Shown: positions 32,269-41,905 of the stretch, in pieces
Position numbering within the stretch: the first letter of the stretch is position 1
Layout: each line of letters begins with the position of its first letter
DNA from: Allium sativum
Lineage: Eukaryota; Streptophyta; Magnoliopsida; Asparagales; Amaryllidaceae
Assembly (NCBI GenBank): GCA_030737875.1
Contig: JASFAX010000020.1
Coordinates: forward strand, 28,658,688 to 28,722,687
DNA: 64,000 nucleotides
Direction: 5' to 3'
Translations under genes and position numbers: made by a program
The notes under the pieces: model-generated
Told to the model about the DNA's origin: nothing
The model's database searches: none
The model's input: only the letters and a program-made list of their open reading frames with translations

Positions 32269-33279
32269 ATGTCTGATAATCTCATCTTGCCCGAGGGAGT
32301 AACAATACCCGATTGGTTTCGTCGGTACTTGGAAGTCACGGCACTGGTCCCGGGTGTCTCTAATGTTGTCTTTCCAGTCAAGGCCGCTGTTCCTCCCCCT
32401 CCTTCCGTGGCTGATGCTCCTCTTCCCCCTCAGCCTCCACAAGCGGATTTTGCGGAAACTTGTAAGAACTTTAAGATGATGGGTGGCAAGAATTTTAGTG
32501 GAACAGAGACTTTTGTAGAGGCAAGGAATTGGTTGAAAGAGACCGAAGATCTTTTAGCCACCTTTGATATAGGTGACCGCAGGAAGGTTTTATTAGCGGT
32601 ATGGTTGCTAAAGGAAGAAGCTGCATGTTGGTGGGTAGTCACCACCGCTACTAGGCCAATTGAGACTTGGGATGACTTTAGAGGAAGATTTGGACTAAGG
32701 TTCTTATCACCGAAGCAAGGGGACATGACTATTAGGGAATACATAGATAAGTTCAATCAACTGGCTCGGGTCAATTTAGACTTGGTTAATACAGCTCGGA
32801 AGAAGGCCCTACACTTTGCTCTAGGATTAAACGAGCCATTGCACGGTTTGGCCATGTCTCACATACCCTTGGGGGCGACTTTCGAGAGTTTGGTGAATAT
32901 GGCCCTACTTCAAGAAGAAGATAACAATGACAAGAAAGAGGTCAAGGCGAATGAGTCTCAAGGCAAGAGGGTAAATTCCGGGAAACGAGGCAAGAGTAAC
33001 AACAACCGCAAGGACAAGCCAAGAGAGAATAGGAAATGCAACTTCTGTGATAAAGTTGGACATATATCCAGGGAATGTAGGAAGAAGAAGAGAAAGCGGG
33101 GCGAATGTTTTCAGTGCGGTGAGTCAGGACATATCAGCAAGGATTGCCCGAGGAAACAAGGGCAAGGTCAGACTCAATATGCAGGACTACCTGGAGGGCG
33201 AGTTCATCCCCTCAACACCGTTCTTCCAGCTCATGATAGAGGTAGTGTTTCTGTTGAAAGTCTTGTTCACATTTTCTGA
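32269..33279 (+). CDS. Element B gag, open
   Basis: The only long intact frame of B. The ATG at 32269 (MSDNLILPEGVTIPDWFRRY) is preferred to the one at 32230 because element D's Gag has the matching region right after its own start. The retrotransposon gag domain lies at about residues 70-220 (WLKETEDLLATFD, WDDFRGRFGLRFLSP, IREYIDKFNQLAR). Two CCHC knuckles follow, CNFCDKVGHISREC and CFQCGESGHISKDC. The frame then runs into protease leader sequence (VSVESLV) and stops at 33277-33279. Gag would form particles and bind RNA. Confidence 0.88.
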   Translation: MSDNLILPEGVTIPDWFRRYLEVTALVPGVSNVVFPVKAAVPPPPSVADAPLPPQPPQADFAETCKNFKMMGGKNFSGTETFVEARNWLKETEDLLATFDIGDRRKVLLAVWLLKEEAACWWVVTTATRPIETWDDFRGRFGLRFLSPKQGDMTIREYIDKFNQLARVNLDLVNTARKKALHFALGLNEPLHGLAMSHIPLGATFESLVNMALLQEEDNNDKKEVKANESQGKRVNSGKRGKSNNNRKDKPRENRKCNFCDKVGHISRECRKKKRKRGECFQCGESGHISKDCPRKQGQGQTQYAGLPGGRVHPLNTVLPAHDRGSVSVESLVHIF

Positions 33280-33292
33280 CTTTCCCTGTTCG

Positions 33293-33760
33293 TACTTTGT
33301 TTGATTCTGGCACATCGCATAGTTTTATTTCATCTGATCTAGTTGAAAGTTTGCACCTAAGTACTAGCCTAGTTGATGATCCCGTATGTGTTTCAAATCC
33401 AATTGGGGGTTCTGCCCGTTTGACTATGGTCTGAGTGGATTTGAAAATTTCTATCTTGAGTATAGAATTCTCGTGGGGTGTTTATATTCTCGGTTTCAGG
33501 GGATATGGGTTGGTTTTGGGCATGGGATGGTTGTCCTGTTTTGGAGCCATTCTTGGTTTTTGTATATAGGGTTGTGAGGCTCATGACTCGCCTCGGTAAT
33601 GCCCTAGAAATTTCTAGCAACCCTATGGGTCCCGTCATGTTATGTTATCTTGAATCCCTCGACTCGTCTATCGATAGTTTGCAATCTGTGAGGGTGGTCC
33701 GAGAATATCCTGATATCTTGGGTGGAGTGAAGGGGTTACCCCTGGACGTGGGATAGATTT
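33293..33760 (+). pseudogene. Element B protease remnant
   Basis: In a frame shifted from gag, LFDSGTSHSFISSDLVESLH carries an intact catalytic Asp-Ser-Gly, followed by VSNPIGGSARLTMV and a TGA at about 33431. Further pieces, including GYGLVLGMGWL, VMLCYLESLDSSIDSLQSV and VVREYPDILG, match element D's protease and the linker towards RT but lie in different frames. Confidence 0.82.
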
Positions 33761-33769
33761 CCGCAATAC

Positions 33770-34440
33770 CTGGTTGGTAATACCAAGCCAGTTTCGTGGC
33801 CGGTTAGGCACATGACCTCACGAGATGAGAGTTAAGAAAGCAAGTCAAGGAGTTGCTTGAGAAGAACTTCCCGAGACGAAGCATTTTCGAGTAAGGTGCT
33901 CCAGAAGTATTCGTTACTAATGTGGACAGTTTGCTTCACGTATGTGTTGATTATCGTGAGAAGAACAGACAACCGTTACCAAGGATCGATGACTTGTTTG
34001 ATCAGCTTGTAGGAGCATCTGTCTTCTTTTAATCTAGCTACCGGATTCCATCAGCTTAGGATGGCTGAGGATGGAATTGACAAGACTGCGTTTAGGACTC
34101 TAGATGGATTTTTAGAATGGCTAGTCATGCTATTTGGCTTGACTAATGCACCCGCATATTACGTGAACTTGATGGGTATGGTGTTTAGGGAGTCCTTGAA
34201 CAAGTTTGTCGTGGTCGTCGTAGACGATATTTTAATCTCCTTAAAAGAACGAGGGAAAGCAGGCTAGACATCTCAAGGAGGTGATGGATACGCTTAGAGC
34301 CACCAGTTGAAGGTCAAGTTCTCCAAATGTCACTTTGGAGGAAAGAAGTTGGATTTCTTGGGCACATAGTTCCTAAGTAAGGCTTAGCGGTGGATTCCGT
34401 TAAAGTGGTTGCGGTCTAAGACCGGAAAACCCTGAGGAGG
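33770..34440 (+). pseudogene. Element B reverse transcriptase remnant
   Basis: Best preserved at 34061-34267: [34 protein letters not shown] and the catalytic-site segment VVVVDDILISL (Val where D has Phe before Val-Asp-Asp). Upstream ([13 protein letters not shown]) and downstream (KFSKCHFGGKKLDFLGH-like) pieces are in other frames with stops. The end of RT runs directly into integrase-side sequence; the whole RNase H region seen in element D is missing. Confidence 0.8.
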
Positions 34441-34589
34441 GCAATTGAAAGCTTTCTCCGTTTGGCTAGTTAGTTAGCATTCCCTGAGCTTAGACTTCCT
34501 CTTCAGGATCAAGAAGGGGGTTTCACAGGAAGGAAGACCTGCAGTTAGTCAAGAACATGGACCAGTTGATTCGAGGCGAGATGTTAAGT

Positions 34590-35210
34590 CACCTCGCTAG
34601 ATATATTATAGATGACAAGGGATGACTAAGGCGTGATGAGAGATTATGTGTTCCTCGAGTGAAAGACTTGGTAAAGAAGGTTCTTGAAGATGCGCATCAC
34701 TCGAGGTGGTGGCCGAGTTGGTCTCAGGATGCATGTTGTGCCACCAGGTTAAGGCCAAGTCATAGAAGCCCGGCGGGCCATTACCTCCATTGGAGGTTCC
34801 GCAAGGGAAAGTGTGAAAACATCTCGATAGATTATGTGGATGGACTACCTAGATCAAAGAAAAGGAATACGGGTATGAGGGTCATAGTAGGTGGACTCAC
34901 GAAGAGTGCTCATTTCAGTCCGGTGAAGAGCGAGAGGACTGCATCATGGTTAGCAACGGTTTACCCTCAAGAAGTTGGCCAGTTTTGAAATAGCCTACAG
35001 GAAGCCATGGGTAGGCAACTGAATCTAGGTATGGCCTATCACTCATAGGCGGATGGTTCATTTCGATTAAGCATGAGTTATAGAAAATCACGTTTGTAAG
35101 GGCAATTGGCAACGTGGATTGGTATTTTCAAGAAAAGTTCTGCTGCGTGGAATACTTTATAGTAAGTAGACGAGATCCAGGATTCACTAGTGAATTTTGG
35201 AGAGCTTGCA
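34590..35210 (+). pseudogene. Element B integrase remnant, scrambled
   Basis: Recognisable pieces: DERLCVPRVKDLVKKVLEDA, SIDYVDGLPRSKKRNTG (first catalytic Asp), LTKSAHFSPVKSERTASWLA and VYPQEVGQF, then NSLQEAMGRQLNLGMAYHS. The segment equivalent to SNRDPIFTREFW of D is absent from its place and a similar piece, RDPGFTSEFWRAC, appears about 130 bp later at 35167-35205. The His/Cys finger is mostly deleted. Confidence 0.75.
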
Positions 35211-35319
35211 ATGAGGTTACAGTTATGTTTAGGCCGAGTATGATAAAAGGAGAATAAGTGAAAGAGGAAGACGAGAGATGATAATGAAATGAGTTCCAAC
35301 TCGAATTTGGGAAATAGGA

Positions 35320-36202
35320 GTTAGGAAGCCAAGAAATCATGAAGTAAAAGATGGTCAAAGCACAGTGGGGTTAAGCTCAAGGAAACGTGACTAAGAAGAG
35401 TGAAGACTAGATACGCGCGTCATATCTCTTTTTAAGAATGCATCCTTGATCCTTGTTTTCCTGTGGAGCTTGCTCGCAAGTTATCTTTTGTATATATATA
35501 TCCTCTCGGTCCCATTCTCGATCTTACTTCTGTTGTAAACTCCATAAGGGGGTTATGACTCATCGGTTAGTACTATATGTCAGAGTTTGAATGGATGCAT
35601 ATCTCTCTGTCCATGTTTATCTAGTTTATCTAGTTTATCGTGTTTATCTTGTCATGAGAACCTTAGGTAGAAACCCTTTGGATGAAACATGTGTTTGAGA
35701 CATGTTATGTTTGATGATTGCAAGTGGTTGCAAGTGTTTGCAAGTGGTTACTCGTGGATGCATTATACGCATTAGGCACTAGATCGGCTCACACACTCTC
35801 CATGTTGCATATGCATGAGTGCTTACACTTATTCATGGTTGAAACTTGTTGTGCTACCACATGGATGTTGCATATGGATGAATGTTATGTGCACTCATAT
35901 AGATACTATGAATTATGTTAGGAATTTGCATACATATGGATTCATTTCACTGACATACATATGCATTAAGGAGGTTTACTGTATCAGTAACCGCCTGATC
36001 TTTGCATTAGGACATACATATGCATTAAGGAGGTTTACTGTATCAGTAACCGCTTGATCTTTGCATTAGATAAGTACATATACACACACTTTTGCATATG
36101 TTCATACAGCATTTAGAATCTTGTAAGGACAATGATTGCTCGTGGATGATGCTTTGAGTAGATGGATGATTGGATGGTAGGATACGTTCTTCCTAACTTG
36201 AA
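35320..36202 (+). other. Element B chromodomain trace and 3' untranslated region
   Basis: LGSQEIMK, stop, KMVKAQWG (about 35330-35372) corresponds to the end of D's chromodomain. After about 35440 the sequence is non-coding but clearly shared with C and (inverted) D: GACATGTTATGTTTG, GGTTGCAAGTGTTTGC, GGCACTAGATCG and TTGCATTAGATAAG. It contains a duplicated 59-bp unit (35953-36070). Confidence 0.7.
35970..36054 (+). other. Duplicated conserved hairpin in the B 3' UTR
   Basis: Arms GGAGGTTTACTG and CAGTAACCGCC with loop TAT at 35970-35995, repeated at 36029-36054 by a 59-bp tandem duplication. C has GGAGGTCAACTG/CAGTAGACCGCC (48242-48268) and D has GGAGGTCAACTG/CAGTGGACCACC (minus, 55574-55548), one copy each. 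Confidence 0.65.
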
Positions 36203-36237
36203 GATTTCGGGGACGAAATCCTTTAAGGAGGGGAGAA
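36203..36237 (+). other. Stem-loop and polypurine tract of element B
   Basis: Perfect hairpin GATTTCG-GGGA-CGAAATC (36203-36220), then AAGGAGGGGAGAA immediately before the 3' LTR. The same hairpin precedes the PPT of C (48420-48437) and D (55381-55398, minus). Confidence 0.85.
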
Positions 36238-39200
36238 TGTAACAACCCGTATTTTTAGTAACCTGTTATAACATAAATCGAGGCAGAATTAAATTATAAA
36301 ATGGGAATCAAGGGAAACGGGCTATGCCATTGCGTTTGTCTCGGAAAAATACGCGAAATAGAGTCCGAGTTTTCGAAAATCGGAGTCCGTATGACCCGAT
36401 TAAGGCCCAACGAAGTTTTCAGAAAATTCCTAAGTAAAAACAGATTTAAATTTGAAATTAAAAACAAGGGTTAGGGCAAACTGGCGCAGGCGGGAAAATT
36501 CCCGCCAGGACCCGCATGTCGACAGGCCTGTCGACAGGGTCCCCTGGGTGTCGACTGCCCTGTCGACAGCCCTGTCGACAGGGGGTGGCCAGGCAGTTTT
36601 GCCTGGCGCACCATTTGGATTTGGGCTTGGTCTTGTAGCTTGGTTCTAGAGAGTTCCGAAATCTGACGGACCTGAACTAACCTAGGGTTAATCCTAGGGC
36701 TAAAAACACTCTAATCTTCTATAAATAAGCCCCTAATCCTACCCTAAAACCCCATTATTCATTCTAGCAACCAAACTATGTCAAATTGAATTCTCAAATG
36801 GCCTCCACCTAAGAACCCTAGCCTCCACCCTCTTCTTGAATCATTTCTATGAAGGTTTTGATGTTCATACAAGCATTTCTAAGTTGTATGAATGATCATT
36901 AGCTTGCATACATCATCAAGTTGCAAGCTTTAATTGCTAAAGCTAGAGTTTTGGGATTTTTGATAATTGGAGCTTTGATTGGGTTTTTATATGCTTGCAT
37001 AAAAAGGGCTTCTCAATCTTTATTAGTAGATTTGGGTCTTCATAATATTTGTAAGCCCTCTTACCTTCACTTTAGAAACTCTAAAGTTAATATGTGATGA
37101 AAGTTGGGATTTATGCATGTTTAATGAGTTATGCATTCTTATGCGAGTTCACTATGCTATGTTATGCATGTTTAATGAGTTATGCATGCTTATGTGAGTT
37201 CACTATGCTATGTTACACATGTTTAACAAGTTATGCATGTTTATGCAAGTTCACTATGCTATGATTTGCAAGTTTAACAAGTTATGCATGTTTATGCAAG
37301 TCCACTATGCCATGATTTGCAAGTTTATTGAGTTATGCATGTTGATGCAAGATCACTATGCCATGACTTGCAAGTTTATTGAGTTATGCATGTTTATGCA
37401 AGATCACTATGCCACGATTTGCAAGTTTATTGAGTTGTGCATGTTTATGCAAGTTCAATATGCCATGATTTACAAGTTTAATAAGTTATGCATGTTTATG
37501 CAAGTCCACTATGCTATGATTTGCAAGATTAACAAGTTATGCATGTTTATGCTAGGTCACTATGCCATGATTTGCAAGATTATTGAGTTATGCATGTTTA
37601 TGCAAGTTCCATATGCTATGTTAGGCAAGTTTAACATGTTATGCATGTTTATGGTAATATGCAAGTTCACTATGCTAAGTTATGCAAGTCTAACATGTTA
37701 TGCATGTTTGTTGTGATATGCAAGTTCATCATGTATGTTATGCCAAGTTCCCTCTTCCTATCCTTTATGCGTTATTACGAATATGTAAGCGATAGAATGA
37801 CGTTGGGGGGTTTGGGTAAACTTAAAATACATGAAAATATAAGATTGGGAATTTACCTATTAAGTTAGGTCTACCCCTTGGGAATTTACCTATTAAGTTA
37901 GGTCTACCCAAGTATTTGTTGACTTGTAACTATGTTTTGAAATAAAGTGGACATGACACTTAGAAAACATAAGTGTGGCCAACTCGAGGTTGGGTTGAGT
38001 TTGTAGCGTAATTCTACCCGGAACCGACCGGCTTAACTAGTGGCTACAAACTATAGGACCCAATGTGAGAAGTTGGTCATGTGGTGCCAAGACCCGAGGT
38101 TAGACTAAGTTGTGGTGTAGAGCTACCCGGACCCGCCCGGCCTAACTAGTAACCACAACAAGGTCTAATGTGAGAGGTTAAGGTGCATTAAATTAATTAA
38201 TGCCTCATGGTTAGGGTTAAGTCAGGGTCCACTAATACTTAACCAATTTGGGGATTCGAGGGATTGAAATGGGGTTAAGTGTGAACTGTTGGTTACACTA
38301 AACCAATTTAATCCATTTGGGGGTTCGAGGGATTGAAATGGGGTTAAGTGTGAACTGTTGGTTACACTTAACCAATTTAATCCATTTGGGGGTTCGAGGG
38401 ATTGAAATGGGGTTAAGTTGTGAACTGTTGGTTACACTTAACCAATTTAATCCATGATTAGTGAAGGGTTAAATCGCACTTAACCCTCTTAGGAAACCCT
38501 AGCAACGGGGTCTGTTCCAGCAGTAATCCCAGTTTGGTATCATCACAACCCTAGAGGCTAGGCTAGGGCAGGGCATGATTACTGGACGGATGTAAGCGAC
38601 CAAAGCGATGGCCGAGTGGTACAGCGGTGCGGGTCCAGGCGGGCTACGGACGTGCACATAGTCCGGTATTGGACAAACTCGAGGCACGGGTACCAGTAGG
38701 TTTAGACTGTGCATTATTGCTTAAGTGTCTGGGGTTGACACCCGAGGGCTTGATACACCCGAAGGTGGACCCAGCACAGTCTGACTACATCCATATGTGG
38801 GCCGTATGGACACCAACACTTGACGTGTTAGGCTTATAGGGAGCCGATCGACTAGACCGTTTGGTTGGACCTTATATTAAGGTCACTTCATGTTATTGGG
38901 TCAAAGCTTGGGCCAAGGGATCAATACCTGTTATGTTGGTTTGCTAGTACACCGTGGTGCAAAACTTAACCTTGTTTATGCGATGACACCTCTATCTGTC
39001 TTGTAGTTAATTTATCATGCCAGTATGTTGTTATCTATGATCATCTCAGTTTCCATCATGCTGTTAACTTTATTAGTTTATAGACTGATCGTAGCAGGGG
39101 TTACTCAGTCTTTTTGACTGACCTGTTTTCTTTCGCCTCTTTTCTTCCGTTCCCCCCCCAGGTTCTCAGGGAGGGAATACAGGGCCTAGCTTGGATCTTA

Positions 39201-39543
39201 GCTGCTTTCTTGGATAGCTCATGTATGCTTTGGACTTGAGCTCGCTATGGTTTTTTCCACTTTGGGGATAGCTACTTTTATGTTTTCCTTTTCAGTTTCA
39301 GATAGTGTTATCTTATGTACTAGACTTGTTTATTTGGAAAATTGACATTTTGATGTACCAAGACTTGTGTTTTGAAATGGTTTAAAAATCTTCCGCTGTT
39401 TTATCTACTTACTCTGTTTATTTACATATATATGTCATGTCCTGCCTTGCTATATCCTTATGCATGTTTACCTTGTTTTAAAAACGCCCCACCAAAGTCA
39501 GAGTTGCTTGCAAGAGCCGCCCTGGCGGAGGTGGGGTGTTACA
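36238..39543 (+). repeat. 3' LTR of element B
   Basis: 3306 bp, starting TGTAACAACCC, ending TTACA, followed by TSD GAACC. TATA box at 36720-36727. It carries the same palindromes (one more unit), 51-bp repeat, hairpins and 69-bp triplicate as the 5' copy. Confidence 0.95.
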
Positions 39544-39548
39544 GAACC

Positions 39549-40740
39549 TGAGTATAGAAAGGCGACCCCTAATGGGACAACAATAAATATACCTATTGAT
39601 GAGACACCTCTGACAAAAGTACTAAAGATCGGCTCGCAACTAGATCCAATTCGAGCGAAATAGTTGGCTGATTTCTTAAGGGCAAATTTGGATGTGTTTT
39701 CCTGGACTCACGCTGACATGTATGGGATTTCACCTGACATTATGAGCCACTCTTTATGCATTAATCAAAGGCACCCACCGGTCAAACATAAGAGATGAAT
39801 GTTAGGCCTAGAGCGGTCAGCAGCTTTGAAGGAAGAGGTAGAGAAATTGAAGGATAATGGATTCATTAAGGATTCGAAATATCCTGACTGGATATCAAAT
39901 CCTGTCCTAGTCAAAAAATCTAACGGGAAGTGGCATAAATGTATTGACTTCTCTGACTTGAACAAGGCTTGTCCGAAGGATAGCTTTCCTCTTCATAGGA
40001 TTGATCAACTAGTAGACTCGACGGTCGGACATGAGCTTTTATCCTTTATGGATGCTTATTCAGGGTACGATCAAATTCCCATGCACATACCAGATCAGGA
40101 GCATACAAGTTTCATCGCAAACTAGGGGTTATATTGTTATGTGGTAATGCCATTTGGATTAAAGAATGCAGGAGCCATATATCAGTGTTTGGTCAACCGC
40201 ATGTTCTACAATCAAATCGAGAAAACCATGGACGTTTATATGGATGACATGCTTGTGAAGTCTAAACAATCTTCCGATCATACAAGGGACTTAGCTGAAA
40301 TGTTTGATATTCTTCGAAGGTATGGAATGAAGTTAAACCCCCTAAAATGCTCATTTGGGTCGCATCTGGGAAATTCCTTGGGTTTATTGTGAGTTTTCGA
40401 GGGATTGAGATAAATCCTAGTTAAATAGCAGTAATAAGGAATGTAGAAGAACCACGAAAGATTAAGGATGTTCAAATCCTAGCCGGAAAAGTTGCTGCAT
40501 TGAGCAGGTTTATCTCCAAAGCCATAGATAAGTGCGTACCTTTCTTCAATCTGATAAAACGAGGAAAACGAAATTTTAAGTGGACCCCTGATTGTGTAGA
40601 GGCTTTCCAAAATTTATTAGACTTATTAGAAAAGCCTCCAATATTATCAAAACCCGTGGAACATGAGAATTTGTTTGTCTACCTAGCGGTATCATCTCAT
40701 GCTGTCCATTCAACATTGGTATGTGAAGAAGATAAAGTCT
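39549..40740 (+). pseudogene. Element A reverse transcriptase
   Basis: Continues element A after B. INIPIDETPLTKVLKIGS and LADFLRANLDVFSWTHADM form the leader. RT follows: SNPVLVKKSNGKWHKCIDFS, LNKACPKDSFPLHRIDQLVD, LLSFMDAYSGYDQI, VVMPFGLKNAGAIYQ and the catalytic YMDDMLVKS (about 40239). SRFISKAIDKCVPFFNLIK marks the connection region. In-frame stops occur at about 39661, 39795, 40123 and 40390. Order and motifs are those of the Tat lineage. Confidence 0.9.
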
Positions 40741-41389
40741 AGAGGCCTGTATACTACGTGAGCAAGAAGCTAGCTACTGCAGAACGTAATTATCCGAAGA
40801 TAGAAAAACTTTCTCATAGCCTCCTAATTGCTTCCCGCAAACTTCGTCATTACTTTCAAGCTCACCCGATAGTGGTATACACTGATCAACCTTTAAGATA
40901 AGTGTCGCAAAACCCGAAGCATCGGAGCGGTTACTTAAATGGAACATTGAGTTGAGTCAATTCGATTTAAATTTTCAGTCATGGAGATCAATAAGGGGGC
41001 AAGCATTGGAAGAATTTATTGCCGAATTCACAATTCCCGAAGAGGAAACGGTGGGTGACATGGTGGTTATTTTAGACCAAGAATTGGAGCTTAGTCCTTG
41101 GAAGTTATATACGGACGGAGCCAAAAATGATCTAAGGTCCGGCGCCGTAGTTGTTTTAATAACTCCTGAAAGACGATCTATTTACTATGCATTTCTATTA
41201 GAATTTGCTGCTACCAATAACGATTCCGAGTATGAAGCCCTGATTTTTGGACTACAACTCGCTAAAGAACTAGGGGTGAAGACACTGGATATATGCTACG
41301 ATTCCAAGATAGTTGTATGCCAGGTACGGGAGAAATTCGTTGCTAAACGGCCTCGACTCATTAGTTATTTCAAAAAGGAAAAGGAGTTG
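40741..41389 (+). pseudogene. Element A RNase H pair (first domain and start of archaeal-type domain)
   Basis: First RNase H: RPVYYVSKKLATAERNYPKI, LRHYFQAHPIVVYTDQPLR, then a stop. Second RNase H in an open frame from 40952: WKLYTDGAKNDLRSGAVVVL (first Asp), NNDSEYEALIFGL (Glu) and DICYDSKIVV (Asp). The presence of this second domain defines the Tat lineage. Element D inserts right after FKKEKEL; the domain resumes at 62600. Confidence 0.87.
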
Positions 41390-41905
41390 TGTAACACGCC
41401 ACATCCATTAATGTCACTCACAAAGGGAATGCATTAACTTCCATGGAGCATATTTAGTGTATAGAACAGAATATAACAAGACAGGTACAAATAATGGTAC
41501 TTGAAAATTTTAAAACAACTGTTATTGCAGCGGAGAAATAGTTTGATTACAATAACTTCATAAACCAAGTACACTTAATATCCATCTTGATAAATTGTTT
41601 CAGAGTACATAAAATAAAAAGCATAAACCCCAACATAAGTAGCCATAAAAGAGATGAGCCGAACTTTACTTTCAGCAACCCAAGCACTTCCAAAAGAGAG
41701 AGAAAGAGATCCGAGATCAAGCTCCACTAGTACTAGTCCCACCCTGAGAACCTGGGGTGGGAAAAGGAAGAAAAGAAGAGAAAACAAGGGGGTTAGACAT
41801 AAAGTCTGGCGAGTATAATAACTTTAACAATATAATTATTAAAGTAACTAGGATAAGGCATAAACTGGTAAGATGAGATATGAGCATGAAACAAGTGGGC
41901 ATGAC
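41390..41905 (-). repeat. 3' LTR of element D, outer part
   Basis: Begins (on +) TGTAACACGCC, matches 60483-61014 of the other copy, and breaks at the ATGAC target site where element C inserted. The rest of this LTR is at 52844-55363. Confidence 0.92.

Larger units (their letters stand above)
28785..39543 (+). mobile_element. Tekay/Del-type chromovirus element 'B'
   Basis: 10.76 kb with TSD GAACC at 28780-28784 and 39544-39548. LTRs of about 3.3 kb start TGTAACAACCC and end GGGGTGTTACA. PBS is of initiator tRNA-Met type, Gag has two zinc knuckles, and there are a protease, RT and integrase remnant and a trace of a chromodomain. The interior is only 4.16 kb because RNase H and parts of integrase are lost. 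The LTRs appear nearly identical, so insertion was recent despite the ruined pol. It split element A between protease and RT. Confidence 0.95.

Noticed and set aside
41390..41905. Apparent stand-alone sequence before element C that looked like a solo LTR
   Set aside because: It matches the outer part of the right-hand D LTR and continues after C at 52844, so it is half of a split LTR.
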